Part shown: positions 6,860 to 14,761 of the stretch, in pieces
How positions within the stretch are numbered: position 1 is the first letter of the stretch
How the letters are laid out: each line of letters begins with the position of its first letter
NCBI GenBank assembly: GCA_027686065.1
Contig: JAQCTH010000068.1
Coordinates: 1 to 18,923, forward strand
Reading direction: 5' to 3'
DNA length: 18,923 bases
Source: Clostridiaceae bacterium AF10-41
GTDB lineage: Bacteria; Bacillota; Clostridia; Clostridiales; Clostridiaceae
Notes under the pieces: model-generated
Databases searched by the model: none
Told to the model about the DNA's origin: nothing
Seen by the model: the letters and a program-made list of their open reading frames with translations, nothing else
Program-made: the position numbers and the translations under genes

Positions 6860-7529
6860 TAGTATCTACCTCCTCAAGACTACCATCAAAGATTTTCACT
6901 ATTCTTTTTGCTTTTTTTGCAATATTTATATCATGAGTAATTAAAATAATTGTTATTCCTTCTTTATTTAGCTCATTAAATATTTCAATTATTTCCCCTG
7001 AAGTTTTACTATCAAGAGCTCCAGTTGGTTCATCTGCTATTATTATATCTGGATTATTTACAAGAGACCTAACTATTGATATTCTTTGCTGTTGTCCTCC
7101 TGATAATTGCGTAGGATATTTATTAATCTTATCTAATAAATTCACCTTTCCTAAAAGCTCAATTACCTTATCTTTAGTTTCTTTAATTCCCTTTCCCATA
7201 TATAACATTGGAAGCTCTATATTTTCTTTAATAGTTAATCTATCTATTAAGTTAAAATCTTGGAATACAAAACCTATTTTTTTATTTCTCAAATTACTAA
7301 GCAAATCATCGTTTAGGGTTTTTACTTCTTTTTCATCAAGTAAATAACTACCTTCAAAATCCTTATCTAAAAGCCCCAATATTTTTATCATAGTAGATTT
7401 ACCAGAACCTGAAGGTCCCATTATAGCTAAAAACTCTCCTTTTTCCACTTCTAAATCCACATCTTTTAAAGCATGTAACTTCTCATCTCCTGAAGTATAG
7501 TACTTGTTTATACCCTTCAGATTTATCAT
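6849..7529 (-). CDS. MacB/LolD-type ABC transporter ATPase
   Basis: A 226-residue nucleotide-binding subunit with all motifs intact: Walker A GPSGSGKST (38-46), Q-loop Gln90 (FVFQDFN), signature LSGGQQQR (142-149), Walker B IIIADEPTGALDS (162-174) and switch His199 (ITHD). Length and the EPTGALDS motif place it in the LolD/MacB/FtsE group. It powers the permease encoded immediately downstream. Its start lies one base after the stop of the adaptor gene, and its SD (AGGAGG) is inside the last codons of that gene. Confidence 0.95.
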   Translation of the reverse strand: MINLKGINKYYTSGDEKLHALKDVDLEVEKGEFLAIMGPSGSGKSTMIKILGLLDKDFEGSYLLDEKEVKTLNDDLLSNLRNKKIGFVFQDFNLIDRLTIKENIELPMLYMGKGIKETKDKVIELLGKVNLLDKINKYPTQLSGGQQQRISIVRSLVNNPDIIIADEPTGALDSKTSGEIIEIFNELNKEGITIILITHDINIAKKAKRIVKIFDGSLEEVDTNEI

Positions 7530-7530
7530 A

Positions 7531-8604
7531 CTATACTTCCTCCTTACTATCTTCTGAAGGATCTATTAGTATCTTATCTCCTACCTTTAAAGTATTATCT
7601 TCCAGTATGTAGTTGTCATCCTTTAGAGTTGCTTTTATTTCCATCTTTTTATTACTTTCGCCTTCAACTAACTTAACATATATTTTCCCAGATTCCTCCA
7701 TAACGCAATTTTTAGGTATAGCGACTTCTTCTGGATTTACTGTTAATTCTAGACTAAATCCTATTTTTATACTTTCATCTGGTTTAATATAAAATGCATA
7801 TCCTACTGATTTCCCATCAGAGGACATTGTTGGGACTTCCTCAATTTTGATTATTTTTCCCGTAACTTTTTTGTTATTGCTTATAATCTTTGCTTCAACT
7901 TTATCATCTATTTTTAACTTATCTACATCAAACTCTGATGCCTGTGCATATACTAAGGAATCCCCTGAAATTATTCTCATATATTCTTTAGTTTGATCTT
8001 CAGTGTTGATATAAACTTTTCCACTTATTTCTGATTTTATTATTTTTACAACTTTATTGTTTAAGGAGTCTCTTTTAGAAATAGTATCATTTAAATTTTC
8101 TGTTAATTCATCAACCATACTTGTTATTTCTAATTGTTGTGTTTGTGGGCTTTGTATCTGATTTGTTACATCTAAAGATGTTTGAGCCTCTTTATCTTGT
8201 GCTTCTTTATTAAGTGCTTCTAACTTACTTACTCGTTCTTTTTCTTTTTGAATTTTTGAATTTAATGAATTAATTTGTTTATTTAACTCATCAACTTGTT
8301 CTTGAATAGTTTCATTATAATAGCTAAAAAGTTCTACATCTTTTTCTACATATTGTCCATCTTCAACAAATACTTCCTTTAACTCACCATTACTTTTATC
8401 TAACATTATTTTTTGTTCTTTACTTATTATACTGCTTCCTTTAAATTTTAAGCCGCCAGTTTCTTTTATTTCAAAATAATCAATCTTACTTTCCTTATTA
8501 TTATTTATAGTAGATTTATTTTTAACATATAATGCTGCAATAATAATTCCAATTAAAGCTACTATAAATATACTAACACCTATTATTATTTGCTTCTTTT
8601 TCAT
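7531..8604 (-). CDS. MacA/HlyD-like membrane-fusion adaptor of an ABC exporter
   Basis: A 357-residue adaptor. An N-terminal anchor helix spans residues 5-27. The first half of a lipoyl-like domain follows (SNGELKEVFVEDGQYVEKD, about 71-89), then a predicted coiled-coil hairpin (about 98-190) interrupted by a Gln/Thr/Ser-rich turn (QTSLDVTNQIQSPQTQQ). The second lipoyl half (SEISGKVYI) begins at about 191, with beta-barrel and membrane-proximal domains after it. In a single-membrane cell it would link the permease's outer domain to the wall side. It heads the adaptor-ATPase-permease operon and has AAGGAG before its ATG. No bacteriocin precursor, immunity protein or two-component sensor lies next to it, so the substrate is open. 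Confidence 0.87.
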   Translation of the reverse strand: MKKKQIIIGVSIFIVALIGIIIAALYVKNKSTINNNKESKIDYFEIKETGGLKFKGSSIISKEQKIMLDKSNGELKEVFVEDGQYVEKDVELFSYYNETIQEQVDELNKQINSLNSKIQKEKERVSKLEALNKEAQDKEAQTSLDVTNQIQSPQTQQLEITSMVDELTENLNDTISKRDSLNNKVVKIIKSEISGKVYINTEDQTKEYMRIISGDSLVYAQASEFDVDKLKIDDKVEAKIISNNKKVTGKIIKIEEVPTMSSDGKSVGYAFYIKPDESIKIGFSLELTVNPEEVAIPKNCVMEESGKIYVKLVEGESNKKMEIKATLKDDNYILEDNTLKVGDKILIDPSEDSKEEV

Positions 8605-8631
8605 CTAACTACTCCTTGTTTTATATCTTAT

Positions 8632-8672
8632 TAAAATAAAGAGAGTAAATCTATACTTTAGACCTACTCTTT
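8632..8672 (-). terminator. probable terminator between the small membrane protein gene and the ABC operon
   Basis: On the minus strand AGTAGGTCTA-AAGTA-TAGATTTACT forms a ten-pair stem with two G-U pairs, extendable by AAAGAG/CTCTTT with a small bulge. The tail is only moderately T-rich (CTCTTTATTTT), so some read-through into the ABC operon is likely. I see no convincing promoter between it and the adaptor start. Confidence 0.5.
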
Positions 8673-8679
8673 ACTTTTC

Positions 8680-9096
8680 TTATTCTTTTACAAAGTATAT
8701 ATCTTTCTTTTTATAAATAAAGAAAATCATTAATCCTGGAAATATTAAACTTAAAGGTGTATATATAGTAACTCCAGAAATAATTGCTTTATATACAAAT
8801 GATAAAATTTCAATACCTATAAATGCAAATGCTCCAATAGGTTTTTTAAGTAAAATTAATATTACTGCTATAGTTATAATTACTGCTATACATAGTGTTA
8901 TTAAAAGTTCAGTTTGATTTACATCTGCTGAAGTTCCTGCCTCCAATAAAAAATTGTTTATTTGATCTTTAAATGCAAGATTAATTATAACCCCCAAAAT
9001 TGTAAGCGCTTGTCCTATAAAATATAGTACAGCCATTGTAATAATACCAGCACCTACTCTTTTCTCCCTATTTTCAGTATTTATCATGTTATCCAT
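8680..9096 (-). CDS. small four-helix membrane protein of unknown function
   Basis: A 138-residue protein with a polar N-terminus (residues 1-14) and four hydrophobic segments at about 16-41, 62-84, 86-108 and 111-127, ending in a charged tail (KKKDIYFVKE). I do not recognise a family. A longer frame starts at 9138, but its extra residues are simply the translated ribosome binding site: GGGGG lies just upstream of the ATG at 9096, which I chose. It has its own promoter and a probable terminator, so it is probably separate from the ABC operon downstream, though read-through could link them. Confidence 0.72.
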   Translation of the reverse strand: MDNMINTENREKRVGAGIITMAVLYFIGQALTILGVIINLAFKDQINNFLLEAGTSADVNQTELLITLCIAVIITIAVILILLKKPIGAFAFIGIEILSFVYKAIISGVTIYTPLSLIFPGLMIFFIYKKKDIYFVKE

Positions 9097-9128
9097 TATT
9101 AATCCCCCTTTCTTAAATACTCGTTTAT

Positions 9129-9157
9129 ATTTTAACATTTATAACTAAAAAAGGCAA
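9129..9157 (-). promoter_or_regulatory. promoter of the small membrane protein gene
   Basis: On the minus strand TTGCCT (9152-9157) and TAAAAT (9129-9134) are 17 bases apart, and the -10 is preceded by TGT, an extended -10 element. It is about 33 bases upstream of the chosen start codon and divergent from the YibE/F promoter. Confidence 0.6.
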
Positions 9158-9216
9158 TTATTTAGCAAGATTTAACTCAGCTAATTTACTACTCAAGGAA
9201 ATATTTAATACTATAA

Positions 9217-9245
9217 TTTACCTTTCAATTCTACTGTAATATAAT
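9217..9245 (+). promoter_or_regulatory. promoter of the YibE/F-family gene
   Basis: TTTACC (9217-9222) and a consensus TATAAT (9240-9245) are separated by exactly 17 bases. The predicted start near 9252 leaves a short leader of about 27 bases before the ATG at 9279. Confidence 0.7.
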
Positions 9246-9278
9246 TAATATTATAAATATATTAATATGGAGGATACT

Positions 9279-10478
9279 ATGGGTAAAAAGGGTGGGAATA
9301 ATAAAAAAATTCTAAAGAAAACGACTTCTTTTAAAGAAAAACTGAGTTTAAATGAAAATTTTATTATGATTTTAGGGGTTATATTATTTAGTTTATCATT
9401 AATTACTTTGTCAAGGTCTATATTTAAAGGTGGGTTTTTACCTGATAAATATAATGGTGACATGAAATATTACAATGCTATTGTTACGGAAGTATTAAGT
9501 GAAGATTTAACAAAGGATCCTTATTTAGAGGATGTTGAAGTTGGATTTCAAAAAATATTAGTTAAGATATCAGCAAAACCTTATTCTGGAAGTACACATG
9601 AAATAGCAAATCCAATAAGCAGATTATATAATTTAAAGGTCAAGGAAGGCACCAAAGTCATAGTTGGTGTAATAGAAAGAAATGAAAGTACTCAAATGAC
9701 CTTGTATAGCTATGATAGAAGTAATATGCTATATTTGCTAATAGCAATATTCATATTGTGTGTTGTTGCAATAGCTGGAGTAAAGGGAGTAAAATCCTTA
9801 GTTGCCTTATTTTTTACGTTAATATGTTGTGTTTATTTAATGGTTCCTTTGATGCTTAGAGGAGTAAATCCTATATTAGCTGGTATTCTTATGAGTATCT
9901 TAAGTATAACTGTAACTCTCATACTTGTTTCTGGATTTAACAAAAAAACATTAACAGCAATTTTAGGTACCGTCTTTGGAGTTGTAATTTCAGGAATAGT
10001 GGCATATATTTTCGGTTCCTTAACTACTCTTTCTGGATTAAATATGAGTGAAGCAGAAAGTTTAATGTATATTGCAGAAGATACTGGTTTAAAAATTAGA
10101 GGAATAATGTTTACTGGAATTTTAGTTGCAACTTTAGGAGCTGTTATGGATATCTCTATGTCCATTGCTTCATCTTTATTCGAAATACATAGTGTAAATA
10201 ATAAAATTAGTTTTAATGAATTATTTAAAAGTTCTATGAATATAGGTAGAGATACTATTGGAACAATGACTAACACATTAATTTTAGCCTTTGCTGGAGG
10301 CTCTTTAAGTATACTTATATTAGTATTTTCAGCTAATATGCCTTTTAATAAAATGATAAATTTAGACCTTTTGGGAATTGAGATAATTCAAGGCCTAGCT
10401 GGTAGCATAGGTGTTGTACTTGCCGTTCCTATTACTGCATTTGTAGGTTGTTATTTATGTAAAAATGATATTAAATAA
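9279..10478 (+). CDS. YibE/F-family multi-pass membrane protein
   Basis: A 399-residue protein. After a basic N-terminus (GKKGGNNKKILKK) comes one helix (about 28-48), an extracytoplasmic beta-rich domain (about 55-147), then seven or so helices between about 150 and 395. The conserved family stretch GAVMDISMSIASSL is at about 287-300. YibE/F proteins are widespread in Firmicutes, but their transported substrate or role is not established. An ATG at 9267 is in frame but has no SD; GGAGG at 9269-9273 is ideally placed for the ATG at 9279, which I chose. It has its own promoter and is followed by the 56-codon gene on the same strand. Confidence 0.87.
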   Translation: MGKKGGNNKKILKKTTSFKEKLSLNENFIMILGVILFSLSLITLSRSIFKGGFLPDKYNGDMKYYNAIVTEVLSEDLTKDPYLEDVEVGFQKILVKISAKPYSGSTHEIANPISRLYNLKVKEGTKVIVGVIERNESTQMTLYSYDRSNMLYLLIAIFILCVVAIAGVKGVKSLVALFFTLICCVYLMVPLMLRGVNPILAGILMSILSITVTLILVSGFNKKTLTAILGTVFGVVISGIVAYIFGSLTTLSGLNMSEAESLMYIAEDTGLKIRGIMFTGILVATLGAVMDISMSIASSLFEIHSVNNKISFNELFKSSMNIGRDTIGTMTNTLILAFAGGSLSILILVFSANMPFNKMINLDLLGIEIIQGLAGSIGVVLAVPITAFVGCYLCKNDIK

Positions 10479-10597
10479 AAAATACAACTTATACCTATAT
10501 GAATAATAAATACTATATAAAGCTATATTTTTATAATATTTTTTATTTATATTGTGGGAAACTAATATAGACAACTTAACTTTAGGAGGTAATTACA

Positions 10598-10768
10598 ATG
10601 GATAATAATAAAAACAGAAGAAAAGATCGTCCTAAATCAAATGCAGAACTTAGAAAAATGTATTCAGAATCCGGCGCTGAAATTGGGATTGAAAATGGTC
10701 AAAAGAAAGGTGCGCATTCTAATGGCAAAAAGTTTACTAAAAGATCAAAATTATCTCATAATAAGTAA
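10598..10768 (+). CDS. 56-residue basic protein of unknown function
   Basis: A short frame with a very strong SD (TAGGAGGT, seven bases before the ATG) and a perfect terminator just after it. The product is highly basic and polar, with clusters KNRRKDRPK at the N-terminus and KKFTKRSKLSHNK at the C-terminus and a more neutral centre (SESGAEIGIENG). It has no cysteine, no tryptophan and no hydrophobic segment, so it is likely soluble and possibly nucleic-acid or ribosome associated. I do not recognise the family firmly. A spore-associated or ribosome-associated role would fit the composition but is conjecture. It follows the YibE/F gene by 119 bases; only a weak promoter-like TAATAT is visible between them, so read-through is possible. 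Confidence 0.7.
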   Translation: MDNNKNRRKDRPKSNAELRKMYSESGAEIGIENGQKKGAHSNGKKFTKRSKLSHNK

Positions 10769-10784
10769 TATTTAAAAACTATAT

Positions 10785-10821
10785 AAAAATAACCTTACTC
10801 GATATTAGTAAGGTTATTTTT
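10785..10821. terminator. bidirectional intrinsic terminator
   Basis: A perfect 15-pair stem (arms AAAAATAACCTTACT and its complement, 10785-10799 and 10807-10821) with a seven-base loop. T-runs occur at the 3' end on both strands, so it ends the YibE/F unit on the plus strand and tyrS on the minus strand. Confidence 0.9.
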
Positions 10822-10908
10822 CGGTTTATTATTAGGTAAAATAACATTAATATTTAGCTTTTAATTTAGTAGAGTTTTTAAATATTACAATAAAATATTT
10901 TTCAGCAA

Positions 10909-12126
10909 TTATCTAAGTAAAGATTTTATTTTAAGTTTTGCAAACTTCTTTTTACCTATCTTTATTACATCATCATATGATAAATTTATATCTAAGTTAT
11001 TTATTTTTTCTCCATTAATTTGAACTCCACCTTGCTCTACAAGTCTTACAAATTCTTTTTTACTTGATACATATTTCTCACTTATTAAATTTGAAACAAC
11101 ATCCCTCAACTTATTACTTTCTACAGTTAGATTAGGTACATCATCTGGAATTTCCTTTTTAGTAAAAGCTGAATTATAGAATTCTATTGCTGATTTAACT
11201 TTCTCTTCACAATGGTATAAGCTTGTTATTATTTGTGCAAGTTCTAATTTAATATTTCTAGGATTTTCACCATTATCTAGTTTGTTTTTTATTTGTTCTA
11301 TTAAATCTGGATGTTCATCTGTAGCTAATTCAAAGTATTTTATAATCAATTTATCTGGAACTTCCATGACTTTTTTAAACATTACATTTGCAGGTTCATT
11401 TACTCCAATGTAGTTTCCTAAACTTTTACTCATTTTTTCAATTCCATCTAAGCCTTCTAAAATAGGCATAAACATTGCAACTTGTTGCTCTTCTCCCATT
11501 GTCTTTTGAAGTGTTCTTCCCATTAAAATATTAAAGGTTTGATCAGTACCTCCAAGCTCAATATCAGCCTCTAGAGCAATTGAATCGTAAGCTTGCATTA
11601 AAGGATAAAAGAATTCATGAACTCCTATTGGAACATTGTTTTTATATCTATTTTGAAAATCATCCCTTTCTAACATACGAGCTACAGTAGTAGTTGCTGC
11701 TAATTTTAATACATCATCAAAATTTAAATTTGAAAGCCATTCACCATTAAAACGAACTTCCGTCTTACTTTCATCTAAAACTTTAAAAATTTGAGTTTTA
11801 TAAGTTTCTGCATTTTTTAATACTTCTTCATCTGTTAATGCTTTTCTTCCCTTTGCCTTTCCTGTTGGATCTCCAATTTTCCCTGTAAAGTCTCCAATAA
11901 CAATTACTGCTTTATGACCTAAATCTTGCATTTGTTTAATTTTACGTAAAACTACAGCATGGCCAAGATGTATATCCGGTGCACTTGGATCAAGACCTAA
12001 CTTGATAATTAATGGTTTATTGTTTTTGGAGGCTTTTTCTAGTTTTTTTCTAAGTTCTTCCTCATTAACTATTGTATCTGATCCCTTTTTAATAATTTTC
12101 ATTTGCTCATCAATTGTTTTTTTCAT
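10909..12126 (-). CDS. tyrS: tyrosyl-tRNA synthetase
   Basis: A 405-residue class I aminoacyl-tRNA synthetase that charges tRNA-Tyr with tyrosine in the cytoplasm. The catalytic domain shows the HIGH-equivalent HLGH (53-56) in SAPDIHLGH, the tyrosine-site motif GGTDQTFNI (192-200) and KMSKS (231-235). The C-terminal S4-like RNA-binding domain covers about 338-400 (FVRLVEQGGVQINGEKI). Motif spacing and EGLDGIEKMSKS resemble the second bacterial TyrRS type (B. subtilis TyrZ-like) rather than the B. stearothermophilus type. AGAGGAG precedes the ATG. A tyrosine T-box leader upstream shows it is induced when uncharged tRNA-Tyr accumulates. An unusually long spacer separates the T-box terminator from the start. 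Confidence 0.97.
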   Translation of the reverse strand: MKKTIDEQMKIIKKGSDTIVNEEELRKKLEKASKNNKPLIIKLGLDPSAPDIHLGHAVVLRKIKQMQDLGHKAVIVIGDFTGKIGDPTGKAKGRKALTDEEVLKNAETYKTQIFKVLDESKTEVRFNGEWLSNLNFDDVLKLAATTTVARMLERDDFQNRYKNNVPIGVHEFFYPLMQAYDSIALEADIELGGTDQTFNILMGRTLQKTMGEEQQVAMFMPILEGLDGIEKMSKSLGNYIGVNEPANVMFKKVMEVPDKLIIKYFELATDEHPDLIEQIKNKLDNGENPRNIKLELAQIITSLYHCEEKVKSAIEFYNSAFTKKEIPDDVPNLTVESNKLRDVVSNLISEKYVSSKKEFVRLVEQGGVQINGEKINNLDINLSYDDVIKIGKKKFAKLKIKSLLR

Positions 12127-12341
12127 TTTTAAACACTCCTCTTATATTATTTAAAATATAAACAAGTTCTATAAGAATAATATAATATAACACATACTGT
12201 TACTTATGATCTATCAAGCTTCAAGTCGTCGCAGCAGTATATTTTATGATTTAAAGCTAAAGGTTTAAACTCCTAATAATTCAGAATTTATAAATTAACA
12301 ATAGTGCATTAATCTGTAACTCTAAGACATTTTTAGCAAAT
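12127..12341 (-). other. long leader segment between the T-box terminator and tyrS
   Basis: About 215 bases without an ORF lie between the T-run of the T-box terminator and the tyrS start, far more than is usual. On the minus strand it has a GC-richer patch (CTGCTGCGACGACTTG, near 12220-12235) flanked by ATACTG and CAGTAT, which could close a stem-loop of about 50 bases. An extended -10-like TGTTATATT lies near 12180 but has no matching -35. I do not recognise a known riboswitch. Confidence 0.4.
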
Positions 12342-12377
12342 AAAAAAACTCCCGTCCCTTATATCAAAGGACGAGAG
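12342..12377 (-). terminator. T-box-controlled terminator of tyrS
   Basis: On the minus strand CTCTCGTCCTTT and AAGGGACGGGAG form a 12-pair stem (two G-U pairs), followed by seven Ts. It lies just after the T-box sequence, as expected for a terminator that is displaced by the antiterminator when uncharged tRNA binds. Confidence 0.93.
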
Positions 12378-12517
12378 ATAAATCTTCGTGTTACCACCTA
12401 AGTTCATAGACAATTCACATTGCCTACCTTTTCAAGTACTCCAGAAAATATCTAGGTAATACTCTAGCACTATAACGTGTGCAAGGAATACGTCACAGCC
12501 TACTAAATGCTTCGCAG

Positions 12518-12593
12518 AATGAAAAATTTGAAATGTAGAATTTAGAATTAATGAAATTAATATAACTATCATTCTAAATTATATTTTCCTTAT
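12518..12593. repeat. AT-rich imperfect palindrome inside the T-box leader
   Basis: Plus-strand AATTTAGAAT and ATTCTAAATT are perfect ten-base inverted arms around an AT-rich centre, and imperfect flanking sequence (GAAAAATTTGAAATG against TATATTTTCC) extends the match. It resembles small palindromic elements scattered in AT-rich clostridial genomes. It lies between stem I and the later T-box helices, where it could extend as a peripheral hairpin without breaking the core. There is no visible target duplication. Confidence 0.4.
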
Positions 12594-12775
12594 GCTAAAA
12601 CTTCATTTGGTGTGAAGCTCAAAGATGTATTCATAATTAGCTTTTCTTGCACCTCTCATCAACCGGTAACTTTCTGTAAGATTTCTAATTACTACTTCTT
12701 CTTATCATAGCTTTTTATTATCTTATACTCCGAATTATATTAATAATTCTTAGTTATGCTTATTTATTACTATGG

Positions 12776-12804
12776 ATTATAAATCTTATTTTTTATATTG
12801 TCAA
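12776..12804 (-). promoter_or_regulatory. promoter of the tyrS T-box leader
   Basis: On the minus strand TTGACA (12799-12804) and TATAAT (12776-12781) are perfect consensus hexamers at the optimal 17-base spacing. The start near 12769 gives a leader of about 640 bases before tyrS. A strong promoter fits control by attenuation. Confidence 0.92.
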
Positions 12805-12826
12805 TATTTTTGTAATTTTCAATTAA

Positions 12827-14215
12827 CTAATAATTAATTTTAAGATTTATAGTCCTATCTTTTTTCTTAATATCTAATGCTTTATTATGAACAACAAAAA
12901 AAACTTTGCTTTCAAAAAGCCTTTCTCTCTCTCCAACATATAATTGTCTTCTCATAAATATAAACTTTCTATAATCCTTACCTAAAAAATCATCTCTATT
13001 ACTTTTATGAATTGAATCCTCATATGAAATAACTCCATCATAAGGAAGTATTTCATAAGGCAAGTATTTATCAAACCATATTTTTTTATATTTACTCCAA
13101 TAAGCTATATCCACCACTTCTTTCTTCTCATCATATTTTAACTCTTCTATAAATAAATTATCATTTATCCAAGTATCTTTAATATTACTCTTAATATCAA
13201 TATTTGAAGCTTCGCTAAAGTTTGCTGATTCTATAACTATCTTAGCCTTATTAAATTTGTCTATAGCTAAGTCCTTCAAAACAAAGTTTTCAACTATTCT
13301 AATACCATTATTTATAGCTTCCTTTTCATCATATGCAACTACACCCATTCTTTCGATATTTCTACCCTTTATATCAGGCCTAATATATATACCTTCATTA
13401 AAGAAGTTTCCATCATTTTTTTTAATAGCCTCAATTTTTTCTTCATCATCAGAAACTACTGAATAATCTAAATTTATAGCAAGTGGACTAACTCTTAAAT
13501 TATTTACTATAAAACTTACGCCATCTATTTGAATTTCATTATTTTCTGGCCTTATATTCTTAATTTTAACTATCTTAGATGAATCTATATCTACAGTTAC
13601 CTCTTTAACTTCGCCTTTTTCTGTAATTTCTAAAGTAAAATCTTTTTTATTTTCCCCTATTTTAAAGGTCAATACACTTAATGTATCTCCATTTTTATCT
13701 TTTTCACTAAATGCACTTGAACCTGATGCAAAATCCCCATCTAAAATTCTTATGTCAGATTTAGGTTTAGCAGAATCATATTCTTCATTAGGTTCATCTG
13801 TCGGTAAAAATCTATCCGTATAAGCAATGCCTCCTTTCATAAAAACAGAAAGATACTTATTGTCATAAACAACTGCTTCTATGGTTATTTTTTTACCGTT
13901 GCTAAATTCTATTGATTTATTAACCTCTTGAAGTTCCCCTCTATTATTAAGTTTTTTCACATAACTATTATAAGAAAAATATTCATCATATCCCATTAGC
14001 TTCTTTATCATTGCTGAAACTGTACTAATATTTAAAATAAAAATAATTGATATAAATACTATGGCTACCTTAATGTATTTATTATTAAAATTAAGGTTTT
14101 TCTTCTTTTCTCTTTTAGCTCCATCTAAAGCTTCTTTCATTAAATTTTCAAATTGTGGTGGAGCTTTTAACTCCTTTTCTTTTAGGTTATTTAATTCCTT
14201 ATCTAAATCCATCAT
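12827..14215 (-). CDS. DUF4179-type membrane-anchored anti-sigma factor
   Basis: A 462-residue protein. The N-terminal cytoplasmic segment (1-46, charged, with KAPPQFENLMKEAL) precedes one membrane helix at about 48-68. The rest is extracytoplasmic, beginning with the DUF4179-like segment (MGYDEYF, SIEFSNGKKITIEAVVYDNKYLSVFM) and continuing as beta-rich domains to the C-terminus. Proteins of this layout encoded directly after an ECF sigma factor sequester it at the membrane until an envelope signal releases it. The gene overlaps the sigma gene by 17 bases and has AGGTGGTG before its ATG, implying coupled translation. The signal is unknown. No terminator separates its end from the tyrS promoter. 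Confidence 0.85.
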   Translation of the reverse strand: MMDLDKELNNLKEKELKAPPQFENLMKEALDGAKREKKKNLNFNNKYIKVAIVFISIIFILNISTVSAMIKKLMGYDEYFSYNSYVKKLNNRGELQEVNKSIEFSNGKKITIEAVVYDNKYLSVFMKGGIAYTDRFLPTDEPNEEYDSAKPKSDIRILDGDFASGSSAFSEKDKNGDTLSVLTFKIGENKKDFTLEITEKGEVKEVTVDIDSSKIVKIKNIRPENNEIQIDGVSFIVNNLRVSPLAINLDYSVVSDDEEKIEAIKKNDGNFFNEGIYIRPDIKGRNIERMGVVAYDEKEAINNGIRIVENFVLKDLAIDKFNKAKIVIESANFSEASNIDIKSNIKDTWINDNLFIEELKYDEKKEVVDIAYWSKYKKIWFDKYLPYEILPYDGVISYEDSIHKSNRDDFLGKDYRKFIFMRRQLYVGERERLFESKVFFVVHNKALDIKKKDRTINLKINY

Positions 14216-14720
14216 TTATATCACCACCTATAATTTTTCTTATTTTGTTAATACCTTTATTTATTCTAGATTTTACAGTTCCTAATGGTATTTTCATAAT
14301 TTCAGAAATTTCTTCATAAGTATAATCTAAATAATATCTAAGCCTAATAACTTCTTTTTGATTATCATTTAAATTTTCTATAAGAGATTTTAGATAAATC
14401 TTATTTTCCGATTCATTAAAAGTATTTTCTTCTGACATATTTTCTAAATTTATGGATTCATATTTCTTTCTCTTATATAGCTCCTTTTTACATAAATTAA
14501 CAAGTATTGTTTTGCTCCAACTATAAAATGAATCAAGTTTTTTAAGTTTTGGAATTTCTTTATACAAAACTACTATCATTTCCTGTAATATATCTAAAGC
14601 ATCCTGTTCATTTTTCATATATACAAAAGCTAATTTATAGTAGTTATCTTTTTCGCTCATGATTAATTTTAAAAGAGCTTCTTTATCGCCGTTTTTAGCC
14701 TTCTTAACCTCTAACTCCAA
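14199..14720 (-). CDS. ECF-type RNA polymerase sigma factor
   Basis: A 173-residue sigma-70 family factor with only regions 2 and 4. Region 2 covers about residues 8-78 (core-binding DALDILQE at 41-48). Region 4 covers about 107-160, with the helix-turn-helix YEEISEIMKIPLGTVKSRI (135-153). It redirects RNA polymerase to an envelope-stress regulon and is held in check by the overlapping DUF4179 partner. The start is TTG at 14720: the first ATG is at residue 21, inside region 2, and family members begin as this one does. The SD is a seven-G tract plus AAG (GGGGGGGAAG), unusual in such AT-rich DNA. A GGGAAC motif upstream may be its own autoregulatory promoter. Confidence 0.92.
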   Translation of the reverse strand: MELEVKKAKNGDKEALLKLIMSEKDNYYKLAFVYMKNEQDALDILQEMIVVLYKEIPKLKKLDSFYSWSKTILVNLCKKELYKRKKYESINLENMSEENTFNESENKIYLKSLIENLNDNQKEVIRLRYYLDYTYEEISEIMKIPLGTVKSRINKGINKIRKIIGGDINDGFR

Positions 14721-14761
14721 ACTTCTTCCCCCCCAAACCTTGTCTCTTTAACTGTTAACTA

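Larger units (their letters stand above)
12342..12769 (-). promoter_or_regulatory. tyrosine T-box riboswitch leader of tyrS
   Basis: Read on the minus strand, stem I spans 12713 to 12615 (closed by AAGCT/AGCTT) and contains the AGTA/GAA specifier-loop signature. The specifier codon is UAC (Tyr) at 12629-12627, in the context GAATACATC. The T-box sequence AGGTGGTAACACG lies at 12399-12387; its TGGT can pair with the ACCA end of tRNA-Tyr. The terminator follows at once. Uncharged tRNA-Tyr pairs with both sites and lets transcription continue into tyrS. The stretch between stem I and the T-box is long and holds an AT-rich palindrome that looks inserted. Confidence 0.93.

Noticed and set aside
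9833..10276. Minus-strand open frame of 147 codons
   Set aside because: It is antisense to the YibE/F gene, which has a promoter, an SD and family motifs; the shadow frame has none of these.
12165..12200. Internal promoter for tyrS (TGTTATATT)
   Set aside because: The extended -10 is plausible, but no -35 lies at 16-18 bases; it is mentioned only as a possibility in the spacer entry.
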